From: Candidatus Saccharimonadota bacterium
Lineage (GTDB): Bacteria; Patescibacteriota; Saccharimonadia; Saccharimonadales; Saccharimonadaceae
Assembly (NCBI GenBank): GCA_017619315.1
Contig: JAFZSN010000006.1
Span: 1 to 64,000 of the forward strand
DNA: 64,000 bases
Direction: 5' to 3'
Part shown: positions 27,281 to 36,548 of the stretch, in pieces
Numbering within the stretch: the stretch's first letter is position 1
Layout: each line of letters starts with the position of its first letter
The notes under the pieces: generated by a model
The model's input: only the letters and a program-made list of their open reading frames with translations
The model's database searches: none
Told to the model about the DNA's origin: nothing
Translations under genes and position numbers: made by a program

Positions 27281-28021
27281 ATGATAAAATACGACCCCGA
27301 AAGAAAAACAGTCTTTTCGCCATTTGACTTAAAACTAAATGGTAATCCTACTAAATGTCTTTTGATCTTTGATGATGAAATTTGGGAGGACTTTGTTCTT
27401 CCAAACGAAAAACTAGAAACTATATCGGTCACGAATGCTTATGGGCGCACATTTGATACTTATCGTTACATTGAAGTTGACGGTGAGAAGATTTTACTCG
27501 TATATCCAACTATGGGAGCCGCCGGAAGCGTGTGCGATACTGAACTTTTGATCGCTAGTGGGATCAAAACGTTCGTTGCTTTTGGGACGTGTGGGCGGCT
27601 GGATAAAAATATTGCTAAGAACACGATTATTCTCCCGACCGCAGCTTACCGCGAAGAGGGAACTAGCTACCATTATTTGCCTGACACGAATGAAATCGAT
27701 GTGGACGAAAGCGCGCTAGAAATAGCCGAAAAAGTATTCAACGATAATGACTTTGTAATTAAAAAAGGTAAAATCTGGACGACCGACGCGGTTTATCGCG
27801 AAACTTTTAATAAAGTGAAGCTGATGCAGGATCGTGGGTGTATCGGTGTAGAAATGGAACTATCAGCTCTGCTTGCCCTCGCAAAATACCGAGACATTAA
27901 ATTTACAGAATTTTTGATTGCTGACGACACGGTCGACGGCGAAGCCAAGGAACCACTAGCGCGCAGGAATGAAGATATATTCAACGCCGCGATGGAAATC
28001 TTAAATAGTATAGCTTCTTAA
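27281..28021 (+). CDS. Nucleoside phosphorylase
   Basis: A 246-residue enzyme of the PNP/uridine phosphorylase (NP-I) family that releases a base from a nucleoside with phosphate. Typical segments are VAFGTCGRLDKNI (phosphate-site glycines), ILPTAAYREEGTSYHYLP, VEMELSALLALA (the nucleoside-binding V-E-M-E) and ADDTVDGE near the end. Base salvage suits an organism with few biosynthetic pathways. TATAAT at 27269-27274 ends six bases before the ATG (leaderless). Confidence 0.88.
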   Translation: MIKYDPERKTVFSPFDLKLNGNPTKCLLIFDDEIWEDFVLPNEKLETISVTNAYGRTFDTYRYIEVDGEKILLVYPTMGAAGSVCDTELLIASGIKTFVAFGTCGRLDKNIAKNTIILPTAAYREEGTSYHYLPDTNEIDVDESALEIAEKVFNDNDFVIKKGKIWTTDAVYRETFNKVKLMQDRGCIGVEMELSALLALAKYRDIKFTEFLIADDTVDGEAKEPLARRNEDIFNAAMEILNSIAS

Positions 28022-28045
28022 AGGTGTTAACACCTTAACGAATTG

Positions 28046-28095
28046 CAACTTTGCGTTAAAAATCTACTTTTTTTGCACTTTTTAACGCAAAGTTG
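28046..28095. repeat. Perfect 17-bp inverted repeat
   Basis: The 17 bases at 28046-28062 (CAACTTTGCGTTAAAAA) are exactly complementary to 28079-28095, with a 16-base loop containing a run of seven T. A second palindrome GGTGTTAACACC lies just upstream at 28023-28034. Neither has the usual GC-stem plus T-tail of a terminator; a protein-binding or recombination site is possible. Confidence 0.6.
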
Positions 28096-28120
28096 GCATA
28101 CTTTTAGGGAAAGGGAATCA

Positions 28121-28152
28121 CCCATCCACAAACATGGCTGGGTGGTTTTTGC
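28121..28152 (+). terminator. Terminator after the nucleoside phosphorylase
   Basis: CACCCA and TGGGTG, extended by imperfect pairs (TCC..GGC), form a stem followed by GTTTTTGCT on the plus strand. It lies between the convergent genes at 28021 and 28156. Confidence 0.6.
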
Positions 28153-28155
28153 TAT

Positions 28156-31100
28156 TTACTGTGCGATGCAGCGGACTGGCCTTGTACGGTAGGATGGGTC
28201 TGCAGTAGAGTTCCCTGGATAAAAGTAAGGTCTGTATTTAGTCATTACAGTAGTTTCAATGAGACCATTCCCATAATAGGAAGATGCGTTACCCGCCCAG
28301 AGGAGTATAGTTGTATTTCTATTGGTATTAGAAATATCCTTGTAGCTAGAAACAGAATAGAACGTAGCGTCACCAGCCGAAACCAGATTGAGCGGGAATT
28401 TCGTCCAGCTATCATTAATTGTTACGGTGCGGGAATAGCTGTAGGAAAGATTGAACATCTTTTTATCAAGGTTAGCAAATTCGCCTGAGGCATATTCATT
28501 TCCACCACTATTAGGAAGGCGCCAGCCGCTAGAGCAAATGTCGCCGGTCGGGGCGTTGTCGGCGCCGGCGACGTCGATTGCATAATGCCCGGCCGTAGCA
28601 GCGTAATAGTTGTAATGGACACCATGAGAATACCATGAGTAGCCTATCCCATTTGGATAGCCGTTTACTGCCGGATCTAATTGTAGCCACTCTTTATCTG
28701 GGCTAGACGGGTTAGTCATGATGACGTTCTGTTCATAGAATGATAATTGATTAATGCAAGATGTATTGGTGTTGTCGCAGAGTGGAATATGAATGCCACC
28801 TTTTCCTTTGACGCTAGCTACTCTTGACAAGAAGTTGCTTGTAGGATTATTTGTATTCGTCGCATTGATTGTCGTATTGGTGTCGGCAAGATTGAGGCGA
28901 AGATTCTCAACCATCCACCAATTATTATCCGCCTGCTTGATGACTGCATAAGTATCATGGTTACGCTCGTCTTCGAGGGCAATAATCTTGGTATTTGGAT
29001 TAGCGGCTTCAAAGGCAGTCTTATCAAAAGTCTGGAAAGTATAGGTGGTGTCTTTTGGAACCCAAACTGCATAAAGCGTAATAATGCGGTCCTCATCGGC
29101 TCTCGCGGCTAGTTCTGAGGATAGGGTGATGTATTCGTTTGGCCCATAGATGGTTGGTTTATTTAGAGTGTTATTTATTCTTTCACTAGCATCAGCATCG
29201 GCAGACCAGCCAATAAAGCCGTAATCATGCTTTATGTAGTTTGGCGGATAAAGTTTTGTTACCTTGCCAACTTTTCCGACCGTATTGGTTACTTCTGTGC
29301 GTCCATCTACCGTGTCATACATTTCGCCTGCATCCGCGCCGTTGCCGTCGTAAACGATAGTGTAGGCCGGTTTCCAGACGGCATAAAGGGTCATTTCTAA
29401 GGTGCCATCGGTCGGGAGAGTAAAGGTGCCACCATCTTCATACATTGGCGTGGTCGCATTCCTGTCAGTACTCCAACCTTCTACATAGTATCTTGGTCGT
29501 ACGAAGGCGTTGTCTCGTAGTGTACCCGTTGCGGATGTCCATGGGTGAACTGTATCTGCCATCGTCCCTTCACCGTAGCCATTATTGTCATAATGAACGA
29601 CAAACTTTTTACGCCAAACAGCGTACAAGGTAGTTACATCTCTTTCTCTTGGCGGAGTAAAGCTGGCTCTATCTTGATAGGTTGGCTCAGTTGCATCCTT
29701 GTCTTCGGACCAGCCAAGGAAGGAATAATCGGTGCGCGCGAAAACGTTGGTTTTTAGGTTGGCCGCAGTGCTGTATTCGAAAACCTGATCAGTCATCGAC
29801 CCGGAAGTTGCGCCGTTACCATCAAATTTGACGGTTGGTTTGGCACGCCAGACAGCATAGAGTGTCGTTTCGGTTGTTTCGGTCGGGGCTGTGAAACTAG
29901 CTTTATTGTCATAAGTCTCTATAGTCGCTTCTGGGTCCTCGGACCAGCCGGCAAAGACAAAGTTAGTCCTAGTGTAGCCATTATTGGAAAGTGTGACTGT
30001 TGCGCCAGCCGCAACAAGCTGATCAGCCATCGAGCCGGAAGTTGCGCCGTTGCCATTGTAAATAATGCGGTGCTGTTTGCCCCATATGGCAAAGAGCGTC
30101 GTCTCTCCTGAATTGTTTGGCACAGCGAAGGTAGCGCGGTTTGTGTAGGTTGGGGTAGTTGCATCTTTATCGGTTGACCACCCTAAGAACTGGTAGTTAG
30201 TACGCGTAAAGTTATAACTTGGAAGAGTTATATTCGTGCCGGGGTTATAATAATAGTTGCTGCTCATCGACCCGGAAGTTGCGCCGTTGCCATCAAAGAT
30301 AATGTGGTGCTTCTTTCGCCAAATAGCATAAAGAGTCGTTTCTTCTGAATCAGTCGGGACCGCGAAGTTGGCACGATTTGTATACTCTGGAGTGGTGGCA
30401 TCTTTGTCAGTTGACCAACCAAGGAAATCATAGTTGGTGCGTGAATAGTTGTAGTTTGGAAGGAGAACGGATGTGCCTTTAGAATAGTAGTAATCGCTCA
30501 TTGACCCAGAAGTCGAGCCGTTGCCATTGAAGATAAGGCGGTGTTTCTTGCGCCAAACGGCATAAAGAGTAGTTGTTTCGTAGTTGTCTGGAGCAGTGAA
30601 GGTGCCCTGGTTTTCATATTCCGCTTCAGTGGCGTCTTTATCAGTTGACCAACCGATAAAATCATAGTTGGTGCGATAATAGCTATTTGAGTTTAGTTGG
30701 CTTTGTCGGCCACCGTCTACTTTTTGGTCCTGCATAGTGCCAGAGGTTGCACCGTTTTTGTCAAATGTAATGGTGTGGATTTTAATCCAAGTAGCGTAAA
30801 GATTTTTCGATTCACCCTCCGTACCGGAGATATTATTGATTACCTCAGTTTCGTTTAGGTAGTCTGGATACAAAGCGTTTTCGTCTTCAGACCAGCCAGT
30901 AAATACCTGGAGATCGTTCGTGACTGGCTCTCGGTATTGTCCAGCAACCAATTCACGTTCGCAGACTGTAGTGGTTTGATCAGTGGTCATGAGATTGCCG
31001 TCAGCGTCGAGTGGTTCGATCTTTGAATAATATCCATAGCTACCATTAGAAGAATCAGAATAGAACGCAATCGTTACAGTGTCGCCCGAGACAACAGCCG

Positions 31101-33168
31101 TAACGGAGTCCGAAAGACTATGGCTACCACTATAAGTAGCGATCTGTCCGTCATCCATGCCCTCTGAGATATCACCCGAATAGTTGCCTGCGAAGATATA
31201 TACATAATCGTAGCCGCTTTCCGTACTGTAGGCGGTCGTGACGCGTAGGGAAGAAGCTCCCTCGAAAGTGATCACGTCTTTGGTTGCGAGATAATCGTCA
31301 TAATTGCGGCTTTTATTACCGGCATCGTCGACATTGTCGGTGTGCGAGTATTTGACCATTGGGACCGGGACCTCGCGGCATTCTGAAGTGAATTTCATGG
31401 TGTTCAGATTGGAGCTATTCTCGAAATCTAAGCCATTGCCATGCATCTTGATGCTGAACGTCTCGCGCTCTTCCCAAATAGCGTAGATATTAACGGTCTC
31501 GCCAAGTTCGCCCTCGACAGATTTCAGGGCATCATTCATGTTTTTGTAGTCGGCGCGGGTGGCTGAACAATCTAAGCTCCAGCCGTAAAATACCTGAGTG
31601 TCGTCGGTTTCAGGCTCTCTGTAGTTGCCAGAGACTATATCGATATCACAGACGGTAATCGTATTGCTAATGAGGTTGCCGTCCGCATCATATCCTTCAA
31701 TGGTGGCATAATAGCCATAATAGTTTTCGCTTCCATCAGAGTAAAACGAGAACGTGACAGTGTCGCCGTCTATTTCAAATGTTTCTGCATCGGTGCCACC
31801 ATAACCAGAAAAGGTATAAAGCTGCCCGTATTCTGGATCTTCATTTGGGCTATTCAACTCACCATTATAAGTGCCGCTGAAGACGTAAAGCCCGTCGTAC
31901 CCGCCTTCGGTCTCGTATTTTAGGTTTACCTTCAAACTCGTCGCGCCAGGGATTGTTACCACGTCATGATTGGACATGGAAGGCGGATAGTCCGAGTTAC
32001 CTTCGTCATCGTAGATTCGCTCACCGTCGTCGTCGAGGTTTGAGGTATGGGAAACAGTTTTGAGCGCTTCTTCGTGGCAATTCTTTTTGAATTCGATGAT
32101 ATTGGATGTTTTATTGTTAGAAAATCTCAGGCCGTTACTATCAAAATTAGTAACTACAGCCGAAGGGGTATATTTAGGGTAGAGTTTCAAATCTTCGGTG
32201 ATTTCTGTTGCAGCATCAAACGCGGAACCGTTTTCGTATGTCCAACCATTTGCAGTAAACCCGGCCTTATTTGGGACTTCCTTGGTGCTATTTGCCCCAT
32301 AAGGAACCGCTGTGGTTTCTTCGCCGTTATCAGATGCATAGGTCACTGCAATTTTGTCGTTGAGGTTAAGATCTCCAACAAGGGCAATTTTGTTGACTTC
32401 AATGGAAATAGCTCTAATTGAAGTTGCAGTAGCAAGAGTAGCCACTACAACGATTAGGCTAACGATATATTTTGCATATTTCTTGTGCTTTCTAGCTATC
32501 ATGATTATGCAAACAGCTAAGCCAGTGGCCGAAACAACCACGAGGATCGTATTGTCTTTTATGGAGTTGCCTATATTGCTTGCGACGTTGCCACCCGTAT
32601 TCGGGGCAACCGAAGCACCGCTCGACATATTCGAGCTGACCGAAGCGTCATCTGCTGTATTTGGAACGAATATCACGTCGTCTTGTTCATCACCATAATA
32701 GTTGATTGAGAAATATATACCCGCTACTTGGGCACGCTCACTGAGATCTTCTACCTCGTTCTGGTATCTCAGCGTTACGATAAAATCAAATGAATCGCCG
32801 GCCCCTACAGTCGTATCAGCATAGGAATCGTGCTCGTAGACGACATATGGGTTCGTATTGTCGTTGGTGATAGATTCGATAGTATGTTCCTCGGTGTCTG
32901 TGTTTTTGAGTGTGACTGTAAATTTAGCAATGTCGCCTAGCTTATGAAAAGTGATGTTTGTCGCGATGCTGGTTTCGTTGTAACTCGTAACGTCGCCTTC
33001 GGCGGTAGAGCTAAGCTCGGTCAGCTCAACGTCCTGGATCTTAAACAGATTCGCCGCAGCAAATGTGTTAATCGTAAAAGAAAGAGACAATAGAAAACCT
33101 ACGGTAAAAATAGCGGTAGCTACTTTCATCAAAGAAGTCGCAACACTGCGACGAGTACGTCCTTTCAC
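28156..33168 (-). CDS. Giant surface protein: sortase-like motif, CUB-like and InlB/Listeria-Bacteroides repeats, FISUMP end
   Basis: A 1670-residue surface protein, probably an adhesin. Order of parts: signal peptide (10-38); a beta domain (40-165); an APNTG motif (188-192); membrane helix (207-225); a basic loop RKHKKYAKY; a second membrane helix (235-251). Then come two CUB-like units of about 230 residues that share the FDSNGL/HGNGLDF opening and a conserved Y-x-Y-G-Y-Y motif. Seven units of about 70 residues with GNGATSGSM...YAVW follow (Listeria-Bacteroides/InlB B repeats). The C-terminus has W-W-M-V-E-N-L-R-L and GWRLPNSGG, typical of the FISUMP domain. It starts with GTG at 33168 behind AGGAG. 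Two adjoining membrane helices inside the chain are odd for a surface protein. Confidence 0.82.
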   Translation of the reverse strand: MKGRTRRSVATSLMKVATAIFTVGFLLSLSFTINTFAAANLFKIQDVELTELSSTAEGDVTSYNETSIATNITFHKLGDIAKFTVTLKNTDTEEHTIESITNDNTNPYVVYEHDSYADTTVGAGDSFDFIVTLRYQNEVEDLSERAQVAGIYFSINYYGDEQDDVIFVPNTADDASVSSNMSSGASVAPNTGGNVASNIGNSIKDNTILVVVSATGLAVCIIMIARKHKKYAKYIVSLIVVVATLATATSIRAISIEVNKIALVGDLNLNDKIAVTYASDNGEETTAVPYGANSTKEVPNKAGFTANGWTYENGSAFDAATEITEDLKLYPKYTPSAVVTNFDSNGLRFSNNKTSNIIEFKKNCHEEALKTVSHTSNLDDDGERIYDDEGNSDYPPSMSNHDVVTIPGATSLKVNLKYETEGGYDGLYVFSGTYNGELNSPNEDPEYGQLYTFSGYGGTDAETFEIDGDTVTFSFYSDGSENYYGYYATIEGYDADGNLISNTITVCDIDIVSGNYREPETDDTQVFYGWSLDCSATRADYKNMNDALKSVEGELGETVNIYAIWEERETFSIKMHGNGLDFENSSNLNTMKFTSECREVPVPMVKYSHTDNVDDAGNKSRNYDDYLATKDVITFEGASSLRVTTAYSTESGYDYVYIFAGNYSGDISEGMDDGQIATYSGSHSLSDSVTAVVSGDTVTIAFYSDSSNGSYGYYSKIEPLDADGNLMTTDQTTTVCERELVAGQYREPVTNDLQVFTGWSEDENALYPDYLNETEVINNISGTEGESKNLYATWIKIHTITFDKNGATSGTMQDQKVDGGRQSQLNSNSYYRTNYDFIGWSTDKDATEAEYENQGTFTAPDNYETTTLYAVWRKKHRLIFNGNGSTSGSMSDYYYSKGTSVLLPNYNYSRTNYDFLGWSTDKDATTPEYTNRANFAVPTDSEETTLYAIWRKKHHIIFDGNGATSGSMSSNYYYNPGTNITLPSYNFTRTNYQFLGWSTDKDATTPTYTNRATFAVPNNSGETTLFAIWGKQHRIIYNGNGATSGSMADQLVAAGATVTLSNNGYTRTNFVFAGWSEDPEATIETYDNKASFTAPTETTETTLYAVWRAKPTVKFDGNGATSGSMTDQVFEYSTAANLKTNVFARTDYSFLGWSEDKDATEPTYQDRASFTPPRERDVTTLYAVWRKKFVVHYDNNGYGEGTMADTVHPWTSATGTLRDNAFVRPRYYVEGWSTDRNATTPMYEDGGTFTLPTDGTLEMTLYAVWKPAYTIVYDGNGADAGEMYDTVDGRTEVTNTVGKVGKVTKLYPPNYIKHDYGFIGWSADADASERINNTLNKPTIYGPNEYITLSSELAARADEDRIITLYAVWVPKDTTYTFQTFDKTAFEAANPNTKIIALEDERNHDTYAVIKQADNNWWMVENLRLNLADTNTTINATNTNNPTSNFLSRVASVKGKGGIHIPLCDNTNTSCINQLSFYEQNVIMTNPSSPDKEWLQLDPAVNGYPNGIGYSWYSHGVHYNYYAATAGHYAIDVAGADNAPTGDICSSGWRLPNSGGNEYASGEFANLDKKMFNLSYSYSRTVTINDSWTKFPLNLVSAGDATFYSVSSYKDISNTNRNTTILLWAGNASSYYGNGLIETTVMTKYRPYFYPGNSTADPSYRTRPVRCIAQ
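29060..30785 (-). repeat. Seven tandem ~216-bp coding repeats (InlB B-repeat type)
   Basis: Each unit encodes the FxGNGATSGSM core, a YxRTNYxFLGWS segment with DKDATxPxYxNR, and a TLYAVWRKKH end. Middle units share long stretches of near-identical DNA (for example the GACCCGGAAGTTGCGCCGTT region on the plus strand recurs), which points to recent duplication and a chance of copy-number change. Confidence 0.75.
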
Positions 33169-33291
33169 CTAAATCTCCTAGTTACTTATGTTTAATTTTA
33201 GCATAAATTCAGTTTTGTATGAAAAAGTTTTTATGTTTTTTCGTGCGAAAAACTGAGTTTTACACATCTTTTCAAGAGGTAATTTTTATGT

Positions 33292-33297
33292 TATAAT
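33292..33297 (+). promoter_or_regulatory. -10 box of der
   Basis: ATGTTATAAT: the TATAAT ends seven bases before the der ATG, which implies a leaderless mRNA. The stretch 33169-33304 between the divergent genes is AT-rich and otherwise shows nothing. Confidence 0.55.
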
Positions 33298-33304
33298 TTA
33301 ACGC

Positions 33305-34720
33305 ATGAAAAGATTGCCGATCGTAGCGTTAATTGGACAAACGAATGCTGGAAAGTCTAGCATTTTGAATCGCATGGCGCATAAAAATATTGCGATTGTG
33401 GCACGCGAAGAGGGGACGACGCGTGATAATGTAGTAGCGACGATCGACGACGCTTTTATTCTGATTGACACGGCTGGGTTAAAAGATCCAAATGATGATT
33501 TTGAAGCTTCGATCCAGGATCAAATCCAGGATGCGATTGATTCAGCTGATGCAATTTTGGTGACTTTGGATTCGGCGAAATATTTTGATCATCGCGATGC
33601 GAGAATCGCAAAAGATGCGCTTCGGTCCGGTAAGCCGGTATTTTTGGTTCTAAATAAATGTGATCTTGGCGAATCATTGCCGGTGGAAGAGTTCCGGGCG
33701 CTTGGAATTGCGCCGGAGCATATATATTATACTTCCGCCACGACCGGGCAAGGGATCAACAAACTTAAGACAAGCTTGGAGACTCTTTTTGAGGGGATCT
33801 CCGGAGGTTACGACCGAGGACGAAGGAGCGCGAGCCCCGTAACGACGGGCGCGAGCGACTCCGTGCCCCGAGAAAAGAAGTCTAAGGCTTCACTTAAGAT
33901 CGCATTAATCGGTCGCCCGAACGTAGGGAAGTCGTCGTTATTTAATACGCTAGGCAAAAAGCAGCAAGCGATCGTGAGCTCAAGGCAAGGGACGACGCGC
34001 GATATTAACCGCGTGAATATAAAGTACAAAGGTCGCGAACTTGAGATTTTGGATACTGCTGGCCTTAGAAAGCCAGGGAAGCGCGAGGTGGGGATTGAAA
34101 AGTTTAGTGCCATTAGGACTTTGGCCGCGATCGAAGAAGCGGATATTTGCTGCCTTCTAGTTGATTCTACCGAGCCACACAGCAAGCTAGACCAATCGCT
34201 TGCTGGACAGATAGTTGATGCAGGCAAGGGAATCGTTATGGTAGTGACGAAGGCGGATCTATTAGACGAGGCTGAGCCGACAAATTATTTTGGTGAAGAA
34301 AACGTGGGTGACCGCACAGCGGCAGATTTTCTAATTGATGCACTTGAAAAAGATTTTGACTTTTTGCCTTATGCGCCGGTTCTAATCACGAGCTCAGAAA
34401 CTGGCCAGAATGTGACACAGTTATTTGAATTGGCACTCGAAATCGACGAGAGCCGCCACACGGAAGTTAAGACCTCGGAGCTAAATAAAATTTTGAACGA
34501 GGCCATCGTGGCACACCCGCCAGCGGGCCTCAAAAACACTCGGCCAAAGCCGAAATATATTGTACAAACCGACACTTGTCCACCTTGGTTTGTGGTGCAC
34601 GGGCACGAACTTGGACTTCTCCACTGGTCGTGGAAGAGATTTTTGGAGCGCAAAATCCGCGAAAAATATCCATTTGTGGGCACCCCGATCAAGTTTTCTT
34701 TTAGAAATGACAAAAGCTAG
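33305..34720 (+). CDS. der: Ribosome-assembly GTPase Der (EngA)
   Basis: A double-GTPase that matures the 50S subunit, 471 residues. First G domain: GQTNAGKSS, DTAGL and NKCD. Second G domain: GRPNVGKSS near 205, DTAGLRKPGKRE and TKAD. A C-terminal KH-like domain follows. The linker between the G domains (about residues 165-195) is arginine/serine-rich and encoded by an unusual GC-rich, palindromic stretch (33806-33870). The gene is predicted leaderless. Confidence 0.95.
   Translation: MKRLPIVALIGQTNAGKSSILNRMAHKNIAIVAREEGTTRDNVVATIDDAFILIDTAGLKDPNDDFEASIQDQIQDAIDSADAILVTLDSAKYFDHRDARIAKDALRSGKPVFLVLNKCDLGESLPVEEFRALGIAPEHIYYTSATTGQGINKLKTSLETLFEGISGGYDRGRRSASPVTTGASDSVPREKKSKASLKIALIGRPNVGKSSLFNTLGKKQQAIVSSRQGTTRDINRVNIKYKGRELEILDTAGLRKPGKREVGIEKFSAIRTLAAIEEADICCLLVDSTEPHSKLDQSLAGQIVDAGKGIVMVVTKADLLDEAEPTNYFGEENVGDRTAADFLIDALEKDFDFLPYAPVLITSSETGQNVTQLFELALEIDESRHTEVKTSELNKILNEAIVAHPPAGLKNTRPKPKYIVQTDTCPPWFVVHGHELGLLHWSWKRFLERKIREKYPFVGTPIKFSFRNDKS
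33806..33872. repeat. Palindromic GC-rich insert in the der linker
   Basis: GTTACG (33807-33812) faces CGTAAC (33838-33843), and CGGGC faces GCCCCG further on. The stretch is packed with GCGAGC/GACGAAGG words like those at 27190-27215. It keeps the reading frame and encodes a flexible Arg/Ser/Gly linker, so it resembles a REP-like element that was tolerated in the gene. Confidence 0.4.
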
Positions 34721-34828
34721 CAAGTGTGCTAATATTTGAAATAAGTGGGAGAATTTTATAGTTTAAAACTCTCATTTTTTGTAGTAGTTTTATGGTCTTT
34801 ATGCACGTTAAAAAGGAGGAAGCTACGT

Positions 34829-36487
34829 ATGCAAAAGAACGATATTTTCTGCGACAATAAACCTATCTACGTAATCGACACTAATATATTGGTTGATTAT
34901 GTGGACATAGTGCCAAACGGAACAGATAACCAGCCAGAAGAACCAACCGTCGACTTAAGCGAAGCCCATTTAATAATCCCGTCAGCTGTAATACGAGAAC
35001 TGTCCAGTTTTAAAAAGGAAAGGAACCACAGGGGAAAGTCTGCAAGTATAGTATTAAAACGGCTCCGCCAAATGGTTGAAGGAGAAAATCACAGTATGCG
35101 TGAGATTTATGAGCTTGAAGCACCAATTTCAGTGAAAAACCATCGGCAAACCATTTCAATTCTACCCGTGCACAAAAATTTCAGGGAATGCTTGCCTTTC
35201 CATCCGTCAGACGAGGACATGGATGGGCAAATCATCTTGGCGACATTGACTGTTTCTCTTCTTAAAAAAGGGTTCCCGATTGATGGTACCGCAAATAAGG
35301 AAGATGTTTACAAAATGGTGCCAGATGGCGTGGTTCTACTCACCAATGACAACGGCTTAGCGATAAGAGCTACCAAAAGAGGCTTGATAACTAGCCGTTA
35401 CGGGTATAAGTTCCCCGATCCTTACACTGGAAGGCGCGACGTTATAGTGCCTAGGGAGTTGTTCCTGGAATTTTACGGTTCGCCACGGATTAACCTTGAG
35501 CTCTGGGAAGAATTGATGCCTTCGCAGCCCAAATTGGTCGCAAACGAGTTTATCGTGATGAGTCTTGAAAACGAAAATGACTACCCTAGCGATTTCGATT
35601 TGAGGTACAACCCGTACTATCTTCATATTGGTAAATATGATGCCGAAGAGAAGGCCATTGTACACCTCAAATATGCCAACAACTTCCCGGTGAAACTTTA
35701 CAACGCAGGACAGGTTATTTACGCTGAAGCTTTAATGGACCCAAATATTGCAGCGGTAATTTGCACCGGCCCGGCCGGCTCCGGAAAGACCTATATGGCT
35801 ACCGTCTATGGATACGAAGCCTGCAAAAATGGCAATTTCATCGGAGTGACGGTAGTACCGTGTGATTCGCATAGCAAAACTGGAGCGCTGCCCGGTGGTT
35901 TGGATGAAAAAATGGACCCCGAAGTTCAGCCTATCAAAAATGCTCTCCGAAACTATCTCTTAAAAGAAGACCCAAAAATCAAGAAAAAATGGGATAGTAT
36001 TAAAAACCCGGGGACCGAGACTAAGGTAAAAAATGGCAATGGCAAATGTAGCCAGAACGATGACGATTCTCTCGAACAGAATTCCGTCAAAACGATGTTA
36101 AAGAGTAAGGTGGATGCAATCTGGGAAAACTGGTTCTCGAATATCCCCATCGAAAATGCAAGGGGAAGAGATTTCTCTCTCGAACTGGCGTTTTACGATG
36201 AGTTCCAGGACCAGGACATTCGTCAAGCCGACACCCTAATCAAACGAATCGGCGACAATGGCAAGATCATTATTACTGGCGACATAGAGCAAATACACGC
36301 TCCTTATATCGACCCATCAAACAGTGGATTAGTCTATGCATCGCGGGAGTTATTTGACACTCCTTACGTAGCACAGGTTTGTTTTCTTGAAGATGAAGTA
36401 TGGCGTCACGCATTAGTCAAACTAATTGCAGAACGCCAAAAAGTCAGAAGAGAACAGAAAACCAATCCCGAGAATAGGGACGAATAG
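34829..36487 (+). CDS. PIN-PhoH (YlaK-type) ATPase/nuclease
   Basis: A two-domain protein of 552 residues, predicted to be an ATP-driven RNA-processing enzyme. The N-terminal PIN nuclease domain starts YVIDTNILVDYVD and has further acids near 130 and 165 (LTNDNGLAI). The PhoH ATPase has Walker A GPAGSGKTYMATV (near 308) and Walker B FYDEFQDQD (near 455), then ITGDIEQIHAPYID. A 60-residue charged insert (about 380-440) separates the two motifs. A longer frame opens at 34745, but AAGGAGGA lies before the ATG at 34829. Confidence 0.9.
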   Translation: MQKNDIFCDNKPIYVIDTNILVDYVDIVPNGTDNQPEEPTVDLSEAHLIIPSAVIRELSSFKKERNHRGKSASIVLKRLRQMVEGENHSMREIYELEAPISVKNHRQTISILPVHKNFRECLPFHPSDEDMDGQIILATLTVSLLKKGFPIDGTANKEDVYKMVPDGVVLLTNDNGLAIRATKRGLITSRYGYKFPDPYTGRRDVIVPRELFLEFYGSPRINLELWEELMPSQPKLVANEFIVMSLENENDYPSDFDLRYNPYYLHIGKYDAEEKAIVHLKYANNFPVKLYNAGQVIYAEALMDPNIAAVICTGPAGSGKTYMATVYGYEACKNGNFIGVTVVPCDSHSKTGALPGGLDEKMDPEVQPIKNALRNYLLKEDPKIKKKWDSIKNPGTETKVKNGNGKCSQNDDDSLEQNSVKTMLKSKVDAIWENWFSNIPIENARGRDFSLELAFYDEFQDQDIRQADTLIKRIGDNGKIIITGDIEQIHAPYIDPSNSGLVYASRELFDTPYVAQVCFLEDEVWRHALVKLIAERQKVRREQKTNPENRDE

Positions 36488-36495
36488 TCCTCTTG

Positions 36496-36525
36496 ACACC
36501 CCATCAGTTGATGGGGTGTTTTTCT
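36496..36525 (+). terminator. Terminator after the PIN-PhoH gene
   Basis: ACACCCCATC (36496-36505) and GATGGGGTGT (36510-36519) pair perfectly around AGTT and are followed by T-rich sequence. Confidence 0.9.
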
Positions 36526-36548
36526 TGGATTTTTGATATAATAAAGAT

